Shown here one piece after another: positions 35,944-43,900 of a stretch of 64,000 nt of DNA. Position 1 is the first letter of the stretch; the number at the start of each line of letters is the position of its first letter. The translations under genes were made by a program, and so were the position numbers. Under the pieces are notes generated by a model that was not told the DNA's origin, did no database searches, and saw only the letters and a list, made by a program, of their open reading frames with translations. This DNA is from Chitinophaga varians (GTDB taxonomy: Bacteria; Bacteroidota; Bacteroidia; Chitinophagales; Chitinophagaceae), in assembly GCF_014529945.1 (NCBI RefSeq), contig NZ_JACVFB010000004.1:372001-436000 (forward strand). Direction: 5' to 3'.

Positions 35944-35975
35944 AATTCGTAATTCGTAATTCGTAATTTGTAATT
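35944..35975 (+). repeat. Tandem 7-bp AATTCGT units
   Basis: Three AATTCGT, one AATTTGT and a partial AATT directly upstream of the ATG at 35985. The same words occur in the right arm of the repeat at 34518-34562, so the two may belong to one repeat family. Confidence 0.7.
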
Positions 35976-35984
35976 GATTATCCT

Positions 35985-36341
35985 ATGGCCATCAGAAAAC
36001 GAAAGGAGAGTGCCGACCTTACCGTTAACCCGGGATCGGACGTTATTCTCAATATCACTATCGGTAACGCCCAGATTGGTGCCAGCGTGGTGCGATTCGA
36101 CAAAGACACTGATGCCCTTGCAAAAGGGGAAATCCGGAATCTTCGGCTGGGCGCCGCGGCAGACCTGAAAGGCAAAACACTGAAGGTGACTACCAACGTG
36201 CTGGACACCAACAGCCTCACCAACGGTATTGTCGTTACCTATGCTTTCAGCACCTGTACGCCCTCTGTTATCCTTTATCAGGATGAAGTGAAGACAGACG
36301 GAGATATCATGTCTTTTTTGCTGGACTTTAATTTTAAGTAA
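35985..36341 (+). CDS. Small hypothetical protein
   Basis: 118 residues, with no signal peptide and not recognised. It starts with a basic segment (MAIRKRKESADL) and continues with β-rich sequence ('VILNITIGNAQIGASVVRFDK', 'GKTLKVTTNVLDTNSLTNGIVVTYAF'), a sandwich-like pattern. The stop is three bases before the next gene, so it is co-transcribed with the outer-membrane protein at 36345. A single Cys in 'STCTPS' is present. Confidence 0.65.
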   Translation: MAIRKRKESADLTVNPGSDVILNITIGNAQIGASVVRFDKDTDALAKGEIRNLRLGAAADLKGKTLKVTTNVLDTNSLTNGIVVTYAFSTCTPSVILYQDEVKTDGDIMSFLLDFNFK

Positions 36342-36344
36342 ACC

Positions 36345-37334
36345 ATGAAAAAGTTATTCTGGTGGGTGCTGCTCCTCGCAATCGCCCATCCCGGCTATGC
36401 CCAGTTAAAGGATTCCCTGAAGATATCCGATATGACCATGCCTTCGTCGCCGGGACTTATACTGGCCGACAAGGCGCCGGCAGCTATCGATAAACCCAGC
36501 AATCCCAAAGCCTTTGGGATCAGCCTCATCAACCTGTGGCAGGGCGGCGCGATAGATGTAACACCCTACTGGCTGACGAACAAACCAAACCTTACTTTTG
36601 AACGGTATCTGAACAACAATTTTCCGATACTGCAAACATTCAACATATCGGCCGCTACTTTCAGAACGGATACCACTACCAGCATCTCCGCCGGCTTCCG
36701 CACGCAGGTGTTCCGGTTTTATTACCGTCGCAACCGCGAAGCGATGCTGCAAAAGAAAAAGGAAATAGAAGCCCTGCTGGCGGTAGAAGATCCATCACAA
36801 CTGGATACCGTGGCCCTGGCCCAAAAGAACGCAGAACTACGCGATATGTTTGACGTGCAGCGCAACAAAGGCCTCGTCATCGTGGAACTGGCCGGCGCAT
36901 TGGCCGGCAGCGCGCCGGGCAACCGCTTTAAAGAGCTGGCCTCCAATCGCTCCGGCATATGGACCAACATCCGCTGGGCGCCAGGCAAATTTCCGCTCGA
37001 TTTCATCGCCCTCGGCCGCTACATCTGGAACAGCCAGGACGTATCTATCGGCAGCTTCCCCTATAATAGCCAGCTGCTGGACTACGGCCTCTCTGCCAAC
37101 TACCAGAAAGGCCGTTTCGACCTCTCCGCTGAATATGTGAACCGCCACGATCTGAAAAACGGCCAAAACTACGACCGCCTCGCTTTCGTTACCAACTTCA
37201 TGATCAGCGACAGTTTCTACGCCGTAGCTGCCTTCGGTAAAAACTTCGACCGCATGGATAACATCCTCGCCATACTGGGCATCAAATTTGCGCTCTCTAA
37301 AGAAATTGTACGTCTTAATAACAGCCGCCACTAA
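36345..37334 (+). CDS. Predicted outer-membrane β-barrel protein
   Basis: 329 residues with the signal peptide MKKLFWWVLLLAIAHPGYAQ. The body alternates hydrophobic and polar residues and ends in '...ILAILGIKFALSKEIVRLNNSRH'. A helical, charged insertion (about 125-165, 'RRNREAMLQKKKEIEALLAVED') interrupts the strands. Not recognised as a named family. In one transcript with the 118-residue gene. Terminated by a strong hairpin at 37353-37381. Confidence 0.7.
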   Translation: MKKLFWWVLLLAIAHPGYAQLKDSLKISDMTMPSSPGLILADKAPAAIDKPSNPKAFGISLINLWQGGAIDVTPYWLTNKPNLTFERYLNNNFPILQTFNISAATFRTDTTTSISAGFRTQVFRFYYRRNREAMLQKKKEIEALLAVEDPSQLDTVALAQKNAELRDMFDVQRNKGLVIVELAGALAGSAPGNRFKELASNRSGIWTNIRWAPGKFPLDFIALGRYIWNSQDVSIGSFPYNSQLLDYGLSANYQKGRFDLSAEYVNRHDLKNGQNYDRLAFVTNFMISDSFYAVAAFGKNFDRMDNILAILGIKFALSKEIVRLNNSRH

Positions 37335-37352
37335 CTAGCCCATTATAAAATA

Positions 37353-37381
37353 AGCCCCCGGTGAAATCTTCACCGGGGGCT
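37353..37381 (+). terminator. Hairpin terminator
   Basis: A 13-bp GC-rich stem AGCCCCCGGTGAA/TTCACCGGGGGCT (37353-37365 with 37369-37381) followed by ATCTGTTTATT. It terminates the 35985-37334 unit. Confidence 0.8.
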
Positions 37382-37480
37382 ATCTGTTTATTGTCATGTC
37401 ATAAACTCCGCGCTGCGTTATCCCACTACATCGCGCGCCAGACAATCTCTAAGCCTAAAGAATTTGAACATCAATCGTAG

Positions 37481-37500
37481 CCCGGGGCTTCAGCCCCGGG
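37481..37500. repeat. REP-like GC hairpin
   Basis: CCCGGGGCTTCAGCCCCGGG is an eight-base perfect stem around TTCA, 11 bases from the stop of the minus-strand SDR gene. It resembles the 'GTAGCCCGGGGCTTCAGCCCCGGG' hairpins found dispersed in several bacterial genomes (recalled, not searched). It may serve as a terminator or mRNA stabiliser. Confidence 0.65.
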
Positions 37501-37510
37501 ATCGGGGCCA

Positions 37511-38227
37511 TTACGGATTCGTAGACCACATGGAAGCGGTCTTCAGCACCACCCTTCTGTTCATCTTCAGTTGCGCTACCATCAGCTCTGCCAGGTCTTC
37601 CGGCTGCAACACCTTCTCCGGATTGCCATCCGTCAGGTTCAGCTCTTTGGCCATATCGGTGGCGATAGTGCTCGGCGTGAGCGCGCTGACGCGGATATTA
37701 TGTTTTCTCACTTCCAGCATTAATGATTCGGTAAGACCGAGCAGCCCGAACTTAGAAGCGCTGTAGGCGCTGGTGAGCGGGGCGCCACGTTGGCCGGCAG
37801 TAGAAGAGATATTGATGATATCGCCGGTTTTACGGGCAATCATATCCGGTAATACGGCACGGGTGACGTAGTATACGCCGAGCAGGTTCACCCGGATGAT
37901 GTCTTCCCATTGAGTGGGCGTGAGGTCCATGAAACCGCCGAAAGCCGCAATGCCGGCGTTGTTGATCAGAATATCGATGCTGCCCAGTTGTTGTGTGAGA
38001 CTGGCAACGGCTTTGTCTACTTCTGCCATCACCCCTACGTCGGCGGTAGCGTAGGCCGCTTTCACACCCATATCAGTGAGGGTTGCAACGACCTCCTGTA
38101 ACGGCCTTTCGCTGCGTCCTATTAAAGCAATGTCTGCCCCTTCCTGTGCCAGCGCCACCGCTACAGCACGTCCAATACCTTTACCACCACCGGTGATCAG
38201 TACTTTTTTTCCTTGTAATGATTCCAT
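37511..38227 (-). CDS. Short-chain dehydrogenase/reductase (FabG-like)
   Basis: NAD(P)-dependent oxidoreductase. The TGGGKGIG cofactor motif (residues 13-20), the 'NNAGIAAFG' loop and the catalytic 'SAYSASK' (Tyr-x-x-x-Lys, about 150-156) with the preceding Ser in 'NISSTAG' are all present. 238 residues, normal for the classical SDR family. ATG 38227 is preferred over 38260 because the -7 box lies between them at 38250-38257. The same fold includes 3-ketoacyl-ACP reductases and many sugar or alcohol dehydrogenases; the substrate is not clear. Confidence 0.9.
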   Translation of the reverse strand: MESLQGKKVLITGGGKGIGRAVAVALAQEGADIALIGRSERPLQEVVATLTDMGVKAAYATADVGVMAEVDKAVASLTQQLGSIDILINNAGIAAFGGFMDLTPTQWEDIIRVNLLGVYYVTRAVLPDMIARKTGDIINISSTAGQRGAPLTSAYSASKFGLLGLTESLMLEVRKHNIRVSALTPSTIATDMAKELNLTDGNPEKVLQPEDLAELMVAQLKMNRRVVLKTASMWSTNP

Positions 38228-38249
38228 ATGAAACTGCTTTTGAGAACAC

Positions 38250-38257
38250 AAAGATAA
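38250..38257 (-). promoter_or_regulatory. -7 promoter box of the SDR gene
   Basis: On the minus strand TATCTTTG fits TAnnTTTG and lies 22 bases before the ATG at 38227. This decides the start codon. No -33 TTTG at the expected distance. Confidence 0.55.
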
Positions 38258-38332
38258 CATGCATGAAGCGAACAGCAGGCAGGGGAACGCGTTAATTTTT
38301 GTTTATCTTCGTTTTTCTAAGGCTTTACACGT

Positions 38333-39202
38333 ATGATAACTATTTCCAACGATCAGCTGACTATCTCGCTGGCTGCCGCCGGCGCCGAACTGCAACATAT
38401 CATCCGCAAAGACAACGGACTGGAATATCTCTGGAGCGGCGATCCTGCCGTATGGGGCAAAAAAAGCCCGGTGTTATTCCCCATTGTAGGCGGGTTAAAA
38501 AATAATACCTACACATATAACGGTAACACCTACACGCTGGGAAGGCACGGGTTTGCCCGTGAACAGGAATTCGAAGTGCTGACACAAACTGCCACGGAAG
38601 CGGCTTTCCGGTTGGTCGACAGCGAGGCGACCCTCGCCGTATATCCCTTCCGGTTCGATTTCCGTGTCCGCTACGTACTGGAAGCAGATACGCTGAAAGT
38701 GACCTACCACGTGCAGAATACAGATAACAAAGAATTGTTGTTCTCCGTGGGCGGCCACCCGGCATTTAAAGTGCCCCTGACAGAGGGCACAGACTATGAA
38801 GACTATTTCCTTACCTTCAACAAAACCGAAACAGCCGGTCGCTATCCGTTATCACCCGGCGGACAAATAGAACTGCAACCAGTGCCCATGCTGGACCATA
38901 CCCAACACCTGCCGCTGAAAAAGTCATTGTTCCTGGAAGATGCCCTCGTCTTTAAAGAACTGGCCTCCGATACCATCAGCATCAACAGTAGTAAAACACC
39001 GCACGGCCTCACCGTAACGTTCGGCGGATTTCCTTTTATGGGCATCTGGGCGGCGAAGAACGCGGATTTCGTATGCATCGAACCATGGTGCGGCATCGCC
39101 GATAATGTAGCGGCTACCGGTGAACTGGCGGAAAAAGAAGGCATCAATCGGTTGGCGCCCGGCGCTTCATTTGAACGTACCTGGACAGCGACCTTTTTCT
39201 AA
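38333..39202 (+). CDS. Aldose 1-epimerase-family protein
   Basis: A 289-residue cytoplasmic mutarotase-like protein, distinct from the lipoprotein GalM at 12435. It has 'SLAAAGAELQHIIRKDNGLEYLWSGDPAVWGKKSPVLFP' (N-terminal signature in parts: 'GAELQHI', 'EYLWSGD', 'SPVLFPIVGG') and 'FSVGGHPAFKVPL', as in LacX/YihR-like aldose epimerase relatives. The catalytic His/Glu pair of GalM is not certain. The start ATG is 131 bases from the divergent SDR ATG. The next gene is eight bases downstream. Confidence 0.85.
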   Translation: MITISNDQLTISLAAAGAELQHIIRKDNGLEYLWSGDPAVWGKKSPVLFPIVGGLKNNTYTYNGNTYTLGRHGFAREQEFEVLTQTATEAAFRLVDSEATLAVYPFRFDFRVRYVLEADTLKVTYHVQNTDNKELLFSVGGHPAFKVPLTEGTDYEDYFLTFNKTETAGRYPLSPGGQIELQPVPMLDHTQHLPLKKSLFLEDALVFKELASDTISINSSKTPHGLTVTFGGFPFMGIWAAKNADFVCIEPWCGIADNVAATGELAEKEGINRLAPGASFERTWTATFF

Positions 39203-39210
39203 ATAATACC

Positions 39211-39885
39211 ATGAATTATAAGATCATCCAGGATGAAGAAGCCCTGAAAGCTTTCATCGACTGGCTTCCTGCGTGTAATGAGCAGGAACAGTACTACCTG
39301 TCGCTGCTGGCCCGCACCAAATATCTGGAAGAAGGCCACGGTTTTAAATCAGATAAACAACAACTGAAACGGTTCACCAGCAAAAAAGAAAATATGCTGG
39401 AGAAAATCCGTCAGCTCGAATGTGCCGTAGGCGCCTATACCCAGCGGGGAATGCCCATTCCGCAGGAAGCGCTGGCATTGTATATCAGCATCAATCCACG
39501 CGATCTGTGGAAAGCTACTTTCGCTTCCCTGGTCACCTTCGCGGAAAATATTCAGGCGAATGCCAGCGCGAAAAACCCACATCAGGAAGTGATGAGCGCT
39601 ATTCAGCAATCCTGCAGCAATAAGTATTACATCGATATTGACGTGGATGCAAAAGATCCGGCTATCCTGGAGAAAATAAAGGAATACGTCAATCCTTCCT
39701 GCCTGACAGTGGTGGAAACAAGGGGCGGTTATCACGTATTGGTGGAACTGGCAGCATTAGACCCCGCTTTCCGGAAATCATGGTATCCCAATATTATGAA
39801 TCTGCCCAATGTAGATCAGAGCGGAGATAATATCATTCCGGTGCCGGGGTGTACACAGGGCGGGTTTACGCCGAGATTTATTTAA
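39211..39885 (+). CDS. Stand-alone protein with AEP-primase-like motifs
   Basis: 224 residues, no named family recognised. The C-terminal half has three motifs in the order of archaeo-eukaryotic primases: I 'YYIDIDVD' (Asp142, Asp144, Asp146), II 'RGGYHVLV' (His175) and a terminal 'VPGCTQGG' (residues 211-218) reminiscent of the 'PGT.N..' loop near motif III. The N-terminal half (about 1-135) is helical and charged ('KQQLKRFTSKKENMLEKIRQLE'). This similarity is my pattern match and may be coincidental. It is eight bases behind the epimerase gene and followed by a strong terminator. It may be related to a widespread Bacteroidota hypothetical protein. Confidence 0.55.
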   Translation: MNYKIIQDEEALKAFIDWLPACNEQEQYYLSLLARTKYLEEGHGFKSDKQQLKRFTSKKENMLEKIRQLECAVGAYTQRGMPIPQEALALYISINPRDLWKATFASLVTFAENIQANASAKNPHQEVMSAIQQSCSNKYYIDIDVDAKDPAILEKIKEYVNPSCLTVVETRGGYHVLVELAALDPAFRKSWYPNIMNLPNVDQSGDNIIPVPGCTQGGFTPRFI

Positions 39886-39895
39886 ACAGAAGGGG

Positions 39896-39942
39896 GCACC
39901 TCAGGAGCTATGGAATAAACTGGTAGCTCCTGAGGTGCTTTT
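39896..39942. terminator. Strong bidirectional terminator
   Basis: A 15-bp perfect stem (39896-39910 with 39924-39938), GCACCTCAGGAGCTA with its complement, and a 13-base loop followed by TTTTG. It separates the plus-strand gene from the minus-strand T6SS island. Confidence 0.85.
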
Positions 39943-39948
39943 GATCTA

Positions 39949-40255
39949 CTAAAATGGCAGATCTTCAAAATCGAAAACATCATGTGGTAAATCTGTTACA
40001 TCCCACGATTCGGGATGTTCGTTTATAGCCTTCACCAGATTCGGGATGTTTTTGAAGAGAGGATTTAAATTGATCTCATCATGAGACAAATAACAGACTT
40101 GTTGCTTTAAAATGATTTTCCACCAGGAAGATCGTCACCACTCCTTTGGTGTCGACCATTATTTCTTCGGGCACATTTTTTACACGAGCTCTTTCCAGTA
40201 TGTGATCGGGAACACCTACATTTTCAAACCAATTAATTTCTTTTAGATTCATCAT
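39949..40255 (-). pseudogene. Frameshifted small gene downstream of the candidate immunity gene
   Basis: Reading the minus strand from ATG 40255 (MMNLKEINWFENVGVPDHIL) gives 58 residues to a TGA at 40079-40081. The next frame then stays open from 'KQQVCYLSHDEINL' through 'LPHDVFDFEDLPF' to the TAG at 39949-39951. The two parts join near a TTTTAAA run (about 40105-40115) if one base is removed, giving an about 100-residue acidic protein. It lies 24 bases after the stop of the gene at 40280, so it belongs to the T6SS island and may be a second immunity-like gene. It could be a true +1 event, a degenerate gene or a sequencing error. Confidence 0.6.
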
Positions 40256-40279
40256 CCATCACCTGATTAAAACTATCGC

Positions 40280-40942
40280 CTACTTCTTCTCAAAATAGGA
40301 GACTATTTTTTGTGCAATGTCCTGCTCGGGATTGGGCGACTTTCTATAGTCGTAAAATCTTAAAAGGCCGCCTTCAGCATATTTGTTGACCAATGCAGGT
40401 AACTCATCGGTCGTCCATTTTTTTGCGTTTGTCAGGTAAGCTACGATATAAGCAGTAGCGTAGGCATCTTTAAGACATAACAGAAAGTCTTTGTTGTCGA
40501 AGTAGGATAATAATGACTTGTAGTCTTTGCAAAGCGCTGTTGCCAAGGGTAACACAAATGCATCAATGTCCGAAAGGATATTGGATACTACCTCTTCCGG
40601 TTTTACAGCAGTACATACGATGTAACGATCATTTCTGTTTACTGATGACGGTAAAATATACATTTCTTTTCCTGAGAACAACAACGGATGGTCCATTGTG
40701 CTTGTGCCCGTCTCCTTTTTGATACGGTATATCTCGGTATTATTGACTACTAAGGAATAACTGATCATAAAAGCTCCTATCTCTTTAATGCCGGCTTTTA
40801 AAACGTCAAACATTATTTCAAAGCTACTTTCATTTTCAAATGTAATTTGCATTCTGTCAGGTCGAAAAGCAGACGTAGCAGATAATGCTTTATACTTTTC
40901 CTCCAGTTTAGTTGATAAGAGTTTTAATGTTTCTTTTTTCAT
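40280..40942 (-). CDS. Candidate immunity protein of the Rhs toxin
   Basis: 220 residues, not recognised. Soluble and α/β, with no signal peptide, starting MKKETLKLLSTKLEEKYKAL. The only argument for its role is position: it starts nine bases after the stop of the rhs gene, as immunity genes do, and the region is AT-rich compared with the rhs core, as is usual for exchangeable toxin-immunity cassettes. Cytoplasmic location would fit a nuclease toxin. No known immunity family was recognised. Confidence 0.6.
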   Translation of the reverse strand: MKKETLKLLSTKLEEKYKALSATSAFRPDRMQITFENESSFEIMFDVLKAGIKEIGAFMISYSLVVNNTEIYRIKKETGTSTMDHPLLFSGKEMYILPSSVNRNDRYIVCTAVKPEEVVSNILSDIDAFVLPLATALCKDYKSLLSYFDNKDFLLCLKDAYATAYIVAYLTNAKKWTTDELPALVNKYAEGGLLRFYDYRKSPNPEQDIAQKIVSYFEKK

Positions 40943-40951
40943 AGTTTAATT

Positions 40952-43900
40952 TTACAAATCATACCAGTTTGTATGAAAATTAACATTATTTAGTGTTGTA
41001 CCTTTCGATACTGAGCCGGTTGGTTGATTCGTACCGGTTGCAATACCATCGAGTTTAGTTTGATTCCCTGTGCTGAGGGTTGCATTGGCAGTTTTACCTT
41101 TTGTTAAATCGAGGTTACTATTGCCGGTTTTGTTGCTATTGGCGGTACTATTCTTATCAAATACATTAGCACCGGTCTGATTAGGGGTATACTGGCTGTT
41201 GCCATTTTTTACCTCAAAAACATGGATCTCTCCTGTTACAGGATCAAATGCCACAAAATCAGCCCGGATTCTGCTTCCATTCACTTCCATGGTAACTTCT
41301 TCGCCAATTATTTGTAGCCCCTTATTGTTTATATCCTGTTCGGCTTGTAGTCTGCCTTTGTCGGCGCTGCAACTTTGCACAGACAACCCCAAAATATCCA
41401 CAAACTCATTAGGATCATTAACATAACCATATAGTGTCGGGTTATTTCCACCCAACCTGATCGGGTCCTGGCTAATATATACCCCCTCTTCAGGGTTGTA
41501 ATACCGGAACCGGTTATACGCCAGTCCGGTTTCCGTGTCCAGTGTCTGGCCCTGATAAAGATAATTACAAAAACCGGCTTCTCCATGAAGCATGCGGGTA
41601 TTTCCGTAACTATCTATTTCCCGCTGCCATATCAGGTTGCCTGTTTCATCATAACCCTGTATGGGAGTGCCTAAGTGGTCTGTTACAATACTGTACTTTT
41701 TCGTGCCTTTTATTTTGGCGGCCGGCGCAAAATTGTGATGGTTAAACACCCAGGTGATGACATCGTCCGGTGAACTGTCTTTCGCATCAAATTCTTTCCA
41801 TTCATGCAAAGGCTTTTGTCCATCCCATACCCATTTGGTGATGGTCTGTTTATATTTTTTTTCAATCCTTCTGCCTAAAGCATCGTATTTAAAACTGACG
41901 GTCTCTCCGTCGGGGCGTAGTACATTCTCCAACATGCCGGCAGGGTTCCATCGGTATTGCCACACCCGTCCATTGCGTTCTTCCTTGCGTACCATGTTGC
42001 CGAGCTGATCATACTGATAGGTGGCATTGGGGCTTCTCAACAGCCTTCCGCCTTTATCATAGCGCCGGTCTGTTTGTTGCGGGGTTTCAAACAGGTTACC
42101 CACGGCATCGGGCATACGATATTCCACGCTGCCATCGCCGTAGATGACTTCGGCCAGATTGCCATAGGTATCGTGCTTAAACTGTTTGGTGCCGGTGGTG
42201 CTGTCGTGTATGCCCGCCAACCGGTCGCCGTCCCAGGTATAACGGCGCTGTAGGCGTTTATTGTTCTTTTCGGTGATCTGATCTACCAGCCGGCCGGCAG
42301 GATCGTAATGGTTTTGCTGGACCACCTTCCCGGTCATGGCGCGTTCGGTTATCTGACCGCGGGAATTGTATGTCAGCTGTGTGCTCCAGCCATTGGCTTC
42401 CATTTGCTCCAGCCAGTTCATGGTGGGGTTGTAATGGAGGTCGAGCTGTGCTCCCAGGCTGCTTTGAAGTTGGGTGCGTTGCCCCAGCAGATTATACCGA
42501 TGATGGAGGATATGTTCGTTACTTTGTTCCTGCGCTATCCATCCCATCAGGTTACGTTGTAACTGCACGGTGGCATGGCCGTTCTGCGCACTGATGAGCT
42601 GCGCCATCGCATTGTAACCAAAGGTTTCGGCACTGCCGTCTGCCTCGTAATACACGGTGGCAATACGTCCGGCAGCGGTATACTCATATGCCTGTTCGCT
42701 GCCATCGGGAAGGGTGGCACGTACCACCTGCCCGCCGGCATTGCGCAGGAAGCGCCGGACCAATCCGTCAAAACCGGTTTCGGTCAGTACGTCGCCTTCG
42801 CTGTCCAGTTCGTAGCTGTATACTTCCCGGTGTTCGTTGATGACACGACGTAACTGTCCTTCTGTATCATAGGTGAATTGAATCTGGCTATCGCCTTGCT
42901 GGCGCTGGATAACATCTCCGAAAAAGTTATAACGCAGGGTAACCGACTGGTGCCGGTCACTTACGCCGATGGCATTGCCCATACTGTCATATTGCAACTT
43001 CACGGTATTGCCATTGTTACTTTTTATCCAAACGGGTTTGCCCAGCAAGTTGTATCGCCGTTGTAATTCCGCTCCTGCCGGGTCTGTAATATCAGTGACC
43101 CGCCCCAGGCAATCATAAACATACTTTACCGTGGCGCCGTTGGCCAATACGATGCTGCTGAGGAGATTTTGTTTGTTGTATTGTAGTTGGGTAACGGCTC
43201 CCAGCGGATTGATGACCTTATTTACCTGGCCATCCTGGTAGGCAAACTGTGTCACGGCCCCCAGGGGATTGGTACGCTGCAACAGGTTGCCTGCCGCATC
43301 ATAGGTATACGTCCAGATCCCGCCGTTAGGCTGGGTAACGGTAAGCGGTTGCCGCAAATCATTGTAGGTAATGGTCAAAGAGCCCTGGCCCGGAAGGTGC
43401 AGTCCGGTCAGGTTACTACTGTCGTCATAATCATAGGTGGTGGCGATACCCAGCTCGTTGGTGTCAGACACCAGGTTGTCTGCCTCGTCGTACACAAATA
43501 GTCGCGCTGCTCCGTAGCTGTTGACGATCTTGCTGACAATACCATTGGCATGATAGTAGGTCTTCTGATGTTTCAGGCTGTTGGTGGCCACCGTATAGCC
43601 GTCAAAGTATTCGAAGGTATAACTATATAAGCCAGCCGGCCCCAGCGCTGCAACGCAGCGGCCATGGCGGTCGTAACGAAACGTAAATTCAGTGCCATTG
43701 TTAAATCGGCGGGCGATGATATGCCGGCCTTCCCAGCTAAACGCATTGTGATATCCTTCTGCGTTATACATCTCCTTCAGGTTCCCTTTGTCATCATAGG
43801 TATAACGCATCATCTCCACCAATATCCCCTGGTCGCCTAATTCCGGATGGGGCGCTTGTATGGTGGTGATCAGGTTTTGGTCGTTGTACCGGAAAAAAAT

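Noticed and set aside
37481..37500. Riboswitch or tRNA
   Set aside because: A simple GC hairpin without cloverleaf or conserved aptamer elements.
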